Assembly: GCA_900547315.1 (NCBI GenBank)
Contig: URGI01000037.1
Coordinates: 1 to 18,436 of the forward strand
Direction of reading: 5' to 3'
Length of the DNA stretch: 18,436 bases
DNA from: an uncultured Eubacteriales bacterium
GTDB taxonomy: Bacteria > Bacillota > Clostridia > Oscillospirales > Oscillospiraceae
A program made the translations under genes and the position numbers. Every line of letters begins with the position of its first letter. The stretch's first letter is position 1. This document shows positions 5,917 through 12,600 of this stretch, piece after piece. The notes beneath the pieces are model-generated. The model searched no databases. It was not told where the DNA came from and was given only the letters and a program-made list of their open reading frames with translations.

Positions 5917-6480
5917 ATGAACGCCTACGATTTTGACCAGACGATTTTTTACCCGGACAGCTCATATTGCTTTGTGAAATACTGCCTGAAGAAATATCCC
6001 AAGGCTGTCCTTCCGGCGATCCCGGGTTCCATCAAAGAGCTTATCGTCTATCTCCGCCGCCATCACGGCGCGAAAAACCTGAAGCAGAAGATGTTCTCGT
6101 TTCTGCCGCGGCTTGGCGATGTTGACGCCGTCATACGCGACTTCTGGGATGAATACCGCGGCAACCTTGAGCCTTGGTATCTCGCGCAGAAAAGGCCGGA
6201 CGACATTATTATTTCCGCCTCGCCCGAATTCTTGCTCCGTCCGATATGCGCCGAGCTTGGCGTGACGCTTATCGGCACAAGGATGGCCAAGGAAACCGGA
6301 CTTATTGACGGCGAGAACTGCCATGACGCGGAGAAGGTGCGCCGCTTCAATGCGGAATTTCCCGACGCGCATATCAACGGCTTCTATTCGGACTCCCTCG
6401 CGGACACGCCGATGGCCATGCTTGCCGACAAAGCTTTCCTCGTAAAGCGCGGCGAGCTCAGCCCGTGGCCTGATAAATAA
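5917..6480 (+). CDS. HAD superfamily (phosphoserine phosphatase-like) hydrolase
   Basis: This 187-residue protein has all four HAD motifs. They are DFDQT (D5 nucleophile, D7 acid/base, T9), ISAS with S100, the motif III lysine K140 (DAEKV), and SDSLAD with D159 and D163 for magnesium. The helical cap between motifs I and II (about 15-90) and the order of motifs suggest the HAD-IB group, which includes phosphoserine phosphatase and lipid-phosphate or polyol-phosphate phosphatases. The substrate is unknown. The gene begins 3 nt after the nitroreductase stop with only a weak ribosome site (GTGAGAT), so translation probably depends on coupling. The three-gene operon ends at the hairpin 6490-6536. 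Confidence 0.87.
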   Translation: MNAYDFDQTIFYPDSSYCFVKYCLKKYPKAVLPAIPGSIKELIVYLRRHHGAKNLKQKMFSFLPRLGDVDAVIRDFWDEYRGNLEPWYLAQKRPDDIIISASPEFLLRPICAELGVTLIGTRMAKETGLIDGENCHDAEKVRRFNAEFPDAHINGFYSDSLADTPMAMLADKAFLVKRGELSPWPDK

Positions 6481-6489
6481 AATAACAGG

Positions 6490-6536
6490 AAAGCACACCG
6501 CTTCACATGTCTACAGCATGTGGAGCGGTGTGCTTT
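6490..6536. terminator. 20-bp hairpin between convergent genes
   Basis: The arms 6490-6509 and 6517-6536 pair over 20 bp with a single G-T wobble around a seven-base loop. The ends are AAA and TTT. It lies 9 bp after the HAD stop and 18 bp before the end of the minus-strand membrane-protein gene. It therefore probably terminates transcription from both sides, although the U tracts are short on either strand. Confidence 0.85.
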
Positions 6537-6554
6537 CGTTGCCCTGTAATATTT

Positions 6555-7022
6555 TTATTTGAATTCCGGAATGAAATCGGTGCTGATCCTCATCTCGTGC
6601 AGACGCTTTTTCATCTGGCTCGGCTTCTTGTTGTACATTGCGGTGCGCAGCTCGTCGTCCGGCACAAAGCGGTAATACGCGGCACAGAAGCTGTCGAACA
6701 TGTTCCGGTTTTTCGGGGAGAGGCGGCCTATATACATGCACAGCGCGATAAGTGCGCCGACGAAGAAGCATATCATCAGATATGTCTTGCACAGCAGCAC
6801 GACTATAACCGCGATGACAACGGATACAAAGGCACAGAGCCCGACGGACACCGAGGTGTAGCGCTTCGCGTTGGGGGAGATAAGCTCCGCATCCGCGGAG
6901 GTCATCTGTTTTATAAGCGGGTACGCCGTCATAAAATTAAACAGGAACTGTCTCACAAAAAGATAGAACCAGAGCCACCCTCCAAGCATTATTGCGCCGC
7001 CAAATAAAACCTTCATTTCCAT
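6555..7022 (-). CDS. Small membrane protein of unknown function
   Basis: I do not recognise this 155-residue protein. It has a hydrophobic segment at about residues 5-28 and two adjoining helices at about 57-78 and 80-98. A charged C-terminal region of about 55 residues follows that is likely cytoplasmic (SPKNRNMFDSF, then AYYRFVPDDELR and KKPSQMKKRLHEM). The frame is open up to 7358, but the ATG at 7022 is chosen because GGGAGGAA lies seven bases upstream and a strong promoter lies just beyond it. The gene is a single unit, convergent with the ATPase operon and divergent from spoIIIA, so the neighbours say little about its role. Confidence 0.75.
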   Translation of the reverse strand: MEMKVLFGGAIMLGGWLWFYLFVRQFLFNFMTAYPLIKQMTSADAELISPNAKRYTSVSVGLCAFVSVVIAVIVVLLCKTYLMICFFVGALIALCMYIGRLSPKNRNMFDSFCAAYYRFVPDDELRTAMYNKKPSQMKKRLHEMRISTDFIPEFK

Positions 7023-7068
7023 TTGAACGTTCCTCCCGCGTTTTTGTCGGTTTTTAGAATTTAGTGAA

Positions 7069-7097
7069 ATTATAGCACAGTGTTTTTTCACTTGCAA
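7069..7097 (-). promoter_or_regulatory. Strong sigmaA promoter of the small membrane-protein gene
   Basis: On the minus strand TTGCAA (7097-7092), a 17-bp spacer and TATAAT (7074-7069) form a near-consensus promoter. TGC directly before TATAAT makes an extended -10. The predicted start near 7062 gives a leader of about 40 nt. Confidence 0.82.
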
Positions 7098-7125
7098 GAA
7101 TAATTGGTAATTCCACACATAGATT
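7098..7125 (+). promoter_or_regulatory. Possible sigmaE promoter of spoIIIA
   Basis: GAATAATT (7098-7105) and CATAGATT (7118-7125), 12 bp apart, loosely resemble sigmaE -35 and -10 elements, the mother-cell factor expected to drive spoIIIA. The implied start near 7132 leaves almost no leader before the AGGGAG ribosome site at 7133. This match is therefore weak. Confidence 0.3.
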
Positions 7126-7145
7126 GTTCCATAGGGAGTGATGTG

Positions 7146-8000
7146 ATGGACGGCTATCAAGAGGCGCTGAAATTGCTGCCGCCTGAAATCGTGGGCGTGT
7201 TCCGCGCATATCACGGTCAGGCTGAGGAGCTGCGCCTGCGCCGCGGACAAGCGCCGCATGTATACGACGGCTGCCGCGAGCTTGCGCTCGATCACGTGCC
7301 GCTGACGGAGCTTGACCTGCGGCGGGTGCTCGAGCGCGCGACGGGCGCGTCTCTGCATACGGCGGCAACGGCTCTGCGCCGCGGTTACATATGCTCCCGT
7401 GGTCTGAGAATAGGCGTGTGCGGCAGCGCGATAATCCGCGGCGGCGAGATGGAGGGCTTCCGCGAGTTCTCTTCGATCGCTATACGCATCCCACGGGAGT
7501 GCCGCGGGATATGCGCCGACGCCGTGGACACGCTGTGCGGCAGGCCGCGGTTTGGCTGCATAATCCTAGGCGCGCCGGGCAGCGGCAAAACTACGGCGCT
7601 TCGCGATATGATACGGCTTTTTTCGGAGCGCGGATACCGCGTCGGCGTCGCGGATGAGCGCGGCGAGATATCCGGAGACGGCGAGTTTGACCTCGGCCCG
7701 TGCTCCGATGTGATCACCGGTCTCAGCAAGGCCGAGAGCGCTATGCTCCTGCTGCGCGGCATGAACCCGCAGATCATCGCCATGGACGAGATAACGCAGA
7801 GTGCAGACGCGGACGCAATACGCGAGGTCTGCTGCTGCGGCGTCGAGCTGCTGGCCACGGCGCACGCGCGGAATGCGAACGAGCTGCGGCAGCGTCGCGT
7901 ATTTGCGGAGCTGCTCGACACGGGCGCGTTCAAATACGCGCTGAGCATCCGCGGCGCGGGTTCGGCACGGAGCTACGAGCTGGAGGGGCTGTATGTATAA
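7146..8000 (+). CDS. spoIIIAA: Stage III sporulation protein AA, channel ATPase
   Basis: This 284-residue cytoplasmic ATPase is related to type II/IV secretion ATPases and energises the mother cell-forespore channel. Visible are the Walker A loop GAPGSGKTT (142-150), the Walker B stretch IIAMDEI (210-216), LLATAHA near 235-241 and an ADERGEI acidic motif (169-175). The size is slightly below the usual 300 or so. The ATG at 7146 follows AGGGAG, while the longer frame from 7104 would start upstream of any ribosome site. It is the first of eight overlapping or closely spaced genes, and its stop overlaps the spoIIIAB start. Confidence 0.95.
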   Translation: MDGYQEALKLLPPEIVGVFRAYHGQAEELRLRRGQAPHVYDGCRELALDHVPLTELDLRRVLERATGASLHTAATALRRGYICSRGLRIGVCGSAIIRGGEMEGFREFSSIAIRIPRECRGICADAVDTLCGRPRFGCIILGAPGSGKTTALRDMIRLFSERGYRVGVADERGEISGDGEFDLGPCSDVITGLSKAESAMLLLRGMNPQIIAMDEITQSADADAIREVCCCGVELLATAHARNANELRQRRVFAELLDTGAFKYALSIRGAGSARSYELEGLYV

Positions 8001-8499
8001 ATACGCCGGTATTTTTATGATATCCGCGGCCTGCGCGTCCTTCGGCGTGATATCTACAGTCGGCATGAAGCACCATATCGAGCTGCTTGCCGCGCTGTGC
8101 GGCTCGCTGCGCTTTATCTCCGCCGAGATCGGGACAAGGCTTTGCCCTCTGCCGGAGCTTATTTCGGAGCTTGCGGGCAGGGGCGGCGCGGCGGGGAATT
8201 TCTATGAGCGCCTCGCCGAAAAGCTCGATTCGATAGGCGAAGTTGACTTTTCCGCATTGTGGGCGTCATCGCTTGAGTGTCTGACGTCGCTGAGCCGGGA
8301 TGAGCTTTCCGCAATACGCGCTCTCGGCGATGTGCTCGGCCGCTATGAACTCAATGAGCAGCTTGAGAGCATCGATATCTGCCTTGACTCGCTGAACCGC
8401 AGCATGCACGGACTTCAAACGCAGTATCCGGAGCGGCGCAGGCTCGTGCTTGGCTTATCCGCAGCGGCGGGAATTCTGGTTCTGATAGTACTTATATAA
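7993..8499 (+). CDS. spoIIIAB: Stage III sporulation protein AB
   Basis: This 168-residue protein matches SpoIIIAB, a membrane component resembling GspF-type platform proteins. A short hydrophobic segment lies at the N-terminus (about 5-22) and another at the extreme C-terminus (151-168, ending AGILVLIVLI). Between them is a helical domain with the family's LLAALCGSLRFISAEI region near 31-46. The start overlaps the end of spoIIIAA by 8 bp, which implies coupled translation and makes the partner assignment secure. Confidence 0.93.
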   Translation: MYKYAGIFMISAACASFGVISTVGMKHHIELLAALCGSLRFISAEIGTRLCPLPELISELAGRGGAAGNFYERLAEKLDSIGEVDFSALWASSLECLTSLSRDELSAIRALGDVLGRYELNEQLESIDICLDSLNRSMHGLQTQYPERRRLVLGLSAAAGILVLIVLI

Positions 8500-8535
8500 C
8501 ACTTTTTGCGCGATAAAACCGCATGGAGGATTGGA

Positions 8536-8730
8536 ATGGACGTTGACCTCATCTTCAAGATAGCAGCCGTGGGCATCCTTGTCGCGGTGCTGAATATCCT
8601 GCTCCAGCGCTCGGGGCGCGAGGAGCAGGCGCTGATGACGACGATAACAGCGCTCGTCGTTGTGCTGATGATCGTGGTGCAGAAAATAAGCGAGCTTTTT
8701 ACGATGATAAAAAGCCTGTTCGGATTATAA
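8536..8730 (+). CDS. spoIIIAC: Stage III sporulation protein AC
   Basis: This 64-residue protein has two transmembrane helices (about 3-22 and 33-55) and the SpoIIIAC pattern FKIAAVGILVAVLNILLQ, followed by GREEQA in the loop. It is a small inner-membrane part of the channel in the mother cell. The ATG at 8536 is used because GGAGGA lies six bases upstream; an upstream in-frame start at 8506 has no such support. It follows spoIIIAB by 36 bp. Confidence 0.93.
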   Translation: MDVDLIFKIAAVGILVAVLNILLQRSGREEQALMTTITALVVVLMIVVQKISELFTMIKSLFGL

Positions 8731-8733
8731 GCG

Positions 8734-9120
8734 ATGGAGCTTCTGATAAAAGCCTCAGCGGTCGGGATAGCGGCGGGGCTGATATGCCTTGTCATAAAAA
8801 AGAGTAATCCGGAGCTTTCGGCGGTGCTCGGCGCGGCGGCAGCCGTTTCGATATGCTTTGCGGCGGTGAGCTTTACGGCGCCCCTGCGGGAGCTTGCGGA
8901 GCTTATAAAGAGCATGACAAGCTCGGGAGAGCTGTTCATTGCGCCGGTCATGAAGTGCGCGGCGATCGCAATAGTCACAAAACTCGCCTCGGAGCTGTGC
9001 CGCGATTCATCGCAGAGTGCGGTGGCTTCGTCCGTCGAGCTGGCGGGGAGCATATGCGCGCTGAGCGTCGCAATGCCGCTTATCATAAGTATGCTCAAGA
9101 CGATAGGAGCCATGGCATGA
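8734..9120 (+). CDS. spoIIIAD: Stage III sporulation protein AD
   Basis: This 128-residue hydrophobic protein has about four membrane segments and the SpoIIIAD-type N-terminus (MELLIKASAVGIAAGLICLV). SpoIIIAD resembles SpoIIIAC with an extension and is part of the same membrane complex. It starts 3 nt after the spoIIIAC stop with no clear ribosome site of its own, so it probably relies on coupling. Its stop overlaps the spoIIIAE start as ATGA. Confidence 0.93.
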   Translation: MELLIKASAVGIAAGLICLVIKKSNPELSAVLGAAAAVSICFAAVSFTAPLRELAELIKSMTSSGELFIAPVMKCAAIAIVTKLASELCRDSSQSAVASSVELAGSICALSVAMPLIISMLKTIGAMA

Positions 9121-10208
9121 AAAGGCTGATATTCATCATAATTCTGCTGCCTGCATTTATCATCGGCGCGAGCGCCGATCTGGACGCGGCGGCGCGAGAT
9201 GCCGGTATATACGGGGTCGAGGATTCGCTGACGGACGACGCGCGGGACATAAGTGGGAAACTGGATATAACCGGCGGCTATGATACCGGCTCCGCCCTGG
9301 GGCGACTGTGGCGGCGCTTCCTCGATTATCTGGTCGAGCAGCTGCACGGCAGCGTCGGCGATATAGTGGGACTTACGGCGATATCCGTTTTCTGCGCCAT
9401 GGCGGCATCACTTGTGACGGACAAGCGCCTGCCGGAATACATAAACATGGCCGCCTGCTGCGCCGCAGGGGTGCTCATCTGCGGGAGCTTCGGCGGCTTC
9501 GTGACACAGACGGCGGATGCCATAACAAGGCTTTCCGACTATTCCCGCGCCGCGATGCCCGCCGTGTTCACCGCAGCTGCCGCCTGCGGGGCAGTCACAT
9601 CCTCCACGGCAAAATACGCCGCCGCCTGTCTTGCGATGGATGTGATGATAAGCGCGGCAAACAAATTCATAATCCCGCTCATATATGCCTTTCTGGCCGT
9701 GAATTTCAGCTGCGCGCTCTTTGAAAATCCGATGCTGCGCGCCCTGAGCAAGCTCATCAAATGGCTCACAACGACGATGATGACAGGGCTTACGCTTGCG
9801 TTTACGGCGTACATCTCGTTCACGGCGGTCGTCAGCGGCAGCGCGGACGCGGTCGCGGTCAAGACGGCAAAGACTGTTATATCAAGCACACTCCCCGTCG
9901 TCGGCGGGATAATGTCGGATGCGGCGTCCACCGTTCTCGCCGCTGCCGCCATGATCCGAAACTCCGCCGGAGTGTTCAGCCTCATCGCCGTCGGCGCGAT
10001 GTGCATCGGCCCGTTCGCGCTGCTGTCTGTAAAGATGACTCTTTTCAAGGCGGCGGGAGCCGTTGCGGACATGATGCCGAATTCGCGCCTGTCATCCATG
10101 CTGCGCGACACGGGTACCGCCGTTGCCATGCTCCTCGGTCTGCTGGGCTGCTGCGCGGCGATGCTCTTTGTGTCGTTTACGGCGGCAATAAAGGCGGTGT
10201 CGCCATGA
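9117..10208 (+). CDS. spoIIIAE: Stage III sporulation protein AE
   Basis: This 363-residue polytopic membrane protein begins with a cleavable-looking signal (MKRLIFIIILLPAFIIGASA). A soluble stretch containing GYDTGSALGRLWRRF near residues 59-73 follows, then about seven hydrophobic segments. SpoIIIAE has permease-like features and is the largest membrane component of the channel. The frame is open from 8853, but the ATG at 9117 in an ATGA overlap with spoIIIAD fits the signal peptide and has AGGAG upstream. Its stop also overlaps the spoIIIAF start. Confidence 0.94.
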   Translation: MKRLIFIIILLPAFIIGASADLDAAARDAGIYGVEDSLTDDARDISGKLDITGGYDTGSALGRLWRRFLDYLVEQLHGSVGDIVGLTAISVFCAMAASLVTDKRLPEYINMAACCAAGVLICGSFGGFVTQTADAITRLSDYSRAAMPAVFTAAAACGAVTSSTAKYAAACLAMDVMISAANKFIIPLIYAFLAVNFSCALFENPMLRALSKLIKWLTTTMMTGLTLAFTAYISFTAVVSGSADAVAVKTAKTVISSTLPVVGGIMSDAASTVLAAAAMIRNSAGVFSLIAVGAMCIGPFALLSVKMTLFKAAGAVADMMPNSRLSSMLRDTGTAVAMLLGLLGCCAAMLFVSFTAAIKAVSP

Positions 10209-10684
10209 GCGCCGCGATACGCGAGCTGTGCCTGCTCGCCGTTCTCTGCGCGGCGGTCACGTCGATATGCCCCGAGGGGAACGTCAAAAAGATCTGCAGT
10301 CTGACCTGCAGCATCGTTATGATAACGGCGGCGCTCAAGCCGCTGGCAGGCTTCGACTTTAACGAGTATGCCGTCCAGCTCGCGCATTACCGCGAAATGG
10401 GCGCCGCGCTCACCGAAAGCTCGCAGGAGCTTGACAACAGGCTGAACAGACTTGTCATAGAGGAGGAATGTTCGGCATATATTTGGGACAAAGCCCGTGA
10501 ATACGGCGTGGAGCTTACGGAGGTCAGGGTCACGGCTGCATGGAGCACGGACGGCTTCTGGTATCCCGAAGGCGCGGTGATCTCATGCCCCGACCCTGCC
10601 GCCTCAAGTCAGGCGCTGAGTGGAGTGATAGAGCGCGAGCTTGGAATACTGGAGAGCGCGCAGGAATGGCGCGACGGCGGGTGA
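10205..10684 (+). CDS. spoIIIAF: Stage III sporulation protein AF
   Basis: This 159-residue protein has two closely spaced N-terminal hydrophobic segments (about 7-20 and 30-48) and then an extracytoplasmic domain. That domain has the family's helix EECSAYIWDKAREYGVEL and a ring-building type beta segment (EVRVTAAWS). In Bacillus SpoIIIAF forms a ring in the intermembrane space. The start is the ATG at 10205 in an ATGA overlap with spoIIIAE; the longer frame from 9761 is the antisignal of spoIIIAE read in another frame. Confidence 0.9.
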   Translation: MSAAIRELCLLAVLCAAVTSICPEGNVKKICSLTCSIVMITAALKPLAGFDFNEYAVQLAHYREMGAALTESSQELDNRLNRLVIEEECSAYIWDKAREYGVELTEVRVTAAWSTDGFWYPEGAVISCPDPAASSQALSGVIERELGILESAQEWRDGG

Positions 10685-10689
10685 AAGCT

Positions 10690-11007
10690 ATGGACGGACT
10701 GAGAAAACGATTTGAAAAGTATAAATATCCTCTGCTGGTGCTGATCGTCGGCGCGGTGCTGATGCTCCTGCCATCCGGCGGCAGCACGAAGGAGCAGCCC
10801 ACCCCAGACGAGAGCCTGGCGCAGCTTCTGGAAAGCGTGGAGGGCGTCGGCGAGCTGAGGGTGGTCATCTCCGAGACGGGGGTCGTCGTTGCGTGCAGGG
10901 GAGCGGACAATGCGAGAGTACGGATGGATATTATTAACGCGATACGCTCATATACTGGTTTTGGTTCCGATAAAATAACCGTGTTGAAAATGGCAGATGT
11001 AAATTAA
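10690..11007 (+). CDS. spoIIIAG: Stage III sporulation protein AG, unusually short
   Basis: This 105-residue protein has the SpoIIIAG layout: a basic N-terminus, one membrane helix with the typical YPLLVLIVGAVLMLLPSGG (about 13-31), and a ring-building motif. The first half of that motif is VEGVGELRVVIS and the second half is GADNARVRMDIINAI ending in DKITVLKM. In Bacillus the protein is about 229 residues and a long insertion between the two halves forms a barrel in the channel; here the halves join directly. No frame break explains the loss. The ATG at 10690 is used; in-frame starts at 10681 (GTG) and 10666 (ATG) would add three or eight residues and cannot be excluded. Confidence 0.85.
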   Translation: MDGLRKRFEKYKYPLLVLIVGAVLMLLPSGGSTKEQPTPDESLAQLLESVEGVGELRVVISETGVVVACRGADNARVRMDIINAIRSYTGFGSDKITVLKMADVN

Positions 11008-11028
11008 AATGGGAGGAGCAGCAGGCAT

Positions 11029-11577
11029 ATGAAGAACAAGAAAAGGAACATTACGATGATAGCGGTGCTGGTATTCGTCTGCGCCGCTGTTGCGCTCAAC
11101 TGGTCGTACAACAACAGATGGGGGCATCCCGATTCCGAGATGGTGTCCGCCGAGGACAGCGCTATGCTCGACGCGGCGGCAGCGGACGCGGATGCCGCGC
11201 CCGCGGAAGAGAGCACCGCGAGCGGATATTTCGCCGAGGCAAGACTGACGCGGCAGGTCTCGCGCGACGAGGCGCTTGAGCTGCTTCAGACGGCAGCCGC
11301 CGCTGAGACCGCCTCGCAGGAGACAATCGACAGCGCCATCAACGCAATATCCGCCATGGCGACCTGTTCGATGAAGGAGGCACAGATAGAGAACCTGCTG
11401 CTTGCCAAGGATTTCTCCGAGTGTGTGGTCTACATCAGCAACGACAGCATAACCGTCGCCGTGCCAGCTCCGGCGGAAGGGCTGAGCGAGGAGGCTGTCG
11501 CGCGCATAACGGACGTGATATGCACCGAGACGGAGTATGACGCGTCACAGCTGAACATAATAGAGGTAAAAGCATGA
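11029..11577 (+). CDS. spoIIIAH: Stage III sporulation protein AH
   Basis: This 182-residue protein has a basic N-terminus, one membrane helix (about 9-24) and an acidic alanine-rich linker (about 40-64). The C-terminal domain (about 66-182) has the SpoIIIAH signatures SGYFAEARLTRQVSRDEALE and IENLLLAKDFSECVVYIS. SpoIIIAH on the mother-cell side binds forespore SpoIIQ to make the intermembrane channel; some clostridia use other forespore partners. GGAGGAGC stands about 11 bases before the ATG. It closes the operon, and a terminator follows immediately. Confidence 0.94.
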   Translation: MKNKKRNITMIAVLVFVCAAVALNWSYNNRWGHPDSEMVSAEDSAMLDAAAADADAAPAEESTASGYFAEARLTRQVSRDEALELLQTAAAAETASQETIDSAINAISAMATCSMKEAQIENLLLAKDFSECVVYISNDSITVAVPAPAEGLSEEAVARITDVICTETEYDASQLNIIEVKA

Positions 11578-11584
11578 ATATCAT

Positions 11585-11614
11585 CCGGCGCATTTTTACA
11601 TGCGTCGGTTTTTT
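11585..11614 (+). terminator. Rho-independent terminator of the spoIIIA operon
   Basis: CCGGCGCAT and ATGCGTCGG form a nine-base-pair stem with one G-T pair and a TTTTAC loop, followed by six T (11609-11614). It lies 8 bp after the spoIIIAH stop and separates spoIIIA from the housekeeping operon. Confidence 0.87.
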
Positions 11615-11696
11615 ATATACACGCGCCGGAGGATAAATATAAAAATGAATAATTCATCATTTTTTTATAAATAGGCTTTATTTTTTGCCCGTAACG

Positions 11697-11705
11697 TGTT
11701 AGAAT
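11697..11705 (+). promoter_or_regulatory. Extended -10 promoter ahead of asp23
   Basis: TGTTAGAAT combines a TGn extension with a near-consensus TAGAAT -10, 28 bp before the asp23 start codon. The -35 at 17 bp spacing (TTTATT) is weak, as is common for extended -10 promoters. This could start the eight-gene housekeeping transcript. Confidence 0.55.
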
Positions 11706-11733
11706 ACTCTGAATCAAATTTTGGAGGAACGTT

Positions 11734-12099
11734 ATGGGCGAAAATTATATCACCTGCCGCGAAGAGAACGGCAGTATCAATATCTCTGAGGACGTTATCA
11801 CCAGCCTTGTGCGCAGCGCTATTTCCGAAGTTGACGGCGTTGCCGGCCTTTCCAACACCGCAGGAGCGGAGTTTGCGGAGCTTCTCGGCCTCAAGACCGT
11901 GTCCCGCGGCGTAAAGGTGCAGTTTGTGGACGGCTCGAAGATCATAGTTGACGCTATCATCACGGTGCTTTACGGCTGCAATATTGTCGGAGTTGCGCGC
12001 AGCGTGCAGGAGAAGCTGATGACTCTTGTTCAGTCCACCACCGGTATCGACAACGCCGAGATAAACGTTCACGTTTCCGGCGTGGCCTTTGAAAAATAA
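11734..12099 (+). CDS. Asp23/Gls24 family envelope stress protein
   Basis: This 121-residue cytoplasmic protein matches the Asp23/Gls24 family (DUF322). It shows NISEDVITSLVRSAISEVDGV at the N-terminus (split here as NISEDVITSL and SAISEVDGV), then GVKVQFVDGSKIIVDAIITV and the C-terminal VSGVAFEK. The family sits at the membrane in staphylococci and rises under alkaline or cell-wall stress; a single copy before nusB is the usual clostridial arrangement. GGAGG at 11723-11727 sets the start. It is the first gene of the housekeeping operon. Confidence 0.93.
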   Translation: MGENYITCREENGSINISEDVITSLVRSAISEVDGVAGLSNTAGAEFAELLGLKTVSRGVKVQFVDGSKIIVDAIITVLYGCNIVGVARSVQEKLMTLVQSTTGIDNAEINVHVSGVAFEK

Positions 12100-12117
12100 T
12101 TATCCGGAGGGAAAGAT

Positions 12118-12597
12118 ATGAACAGAAGCACCGCCCGCGAAATAGCGATACAGCTATGCTTTGCCGGGGCGAACGGCAAGCTGAGCGCAGACGAGCTGCT
12201 CGACAGCTTCTTTGCCGAAGAGCACTATGCATCTCTCGCCGCCGAGGACGAGCTGTACAGCGAGTACCCTGATGATAAGCAGATGGACTATATCCGCCGC
12301 CTCGTCAAGCTCATTGACGAGAACCGTAATGAGTTTGACGGCTTTATTGAGCGCTACTCTCACGGCTGGAAGGTGGATCGTATCTCCAAAACGGCGCTCG
12401 CAGTCCTGCGCTGCGCCCTGTGCGAGATAATCTATATGGACGATATCCCCGACTCCGCCGCGATAAACGAAGCGGTGGAGCTTGACAAGGGCTATGACGA
12501 GCCGGATACCGTCGCTTTCGTGAACGGTGTTCTCGGCGGCTTCATGCGCGGAGAAAAGGGCGCCACTGAGGCGGAAGCCGTCACCGACGCCGAGTAG
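12118..12597 (+). CDS. nusB: Transcription antitermination factor NusB
   Basis: This 159-residue all-helical protein carries NusB features: an N-terminal STAREIAIQLCFAG, the middle helix DRISKTALAVLRCALCEIIY (near residues 84-103) and AINEAVELDKGYDEPDT ahead of FVNGVLGGF. NusB binds boxA RNA with NusE (ribosomal protein S10) to prevent early termination in rRNA operons. There is an acidic tail after about residue 144. It follows asp23 by 18 bp with a GGAGGG site and leads directly into xseA. Confidence 0.94.
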   Translation: MNRSTAREIAIQLCFAGANGKLSADELLDSFFAEEHYASLAAEDELYSEYPDDKQMDYIRRLVKLIDENRNEFDGFIERYSHGWKVDRISKTALAVLRCALCEIIYMDDIPDSAAINEAVELDKGYDEPDTVAFVNGVLGGFMRGEKGATEAEAVTDAE

Positions 12598-12600
12598 GCC

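Noticed and set aside
8853..9116. Upstream extension of spoIIIAE to 8853
   Set aside because: It overlaps spoIIIAD completely in another frame, lacks a signal peptide and is replaced by the ATGA-coupled start at 9117.
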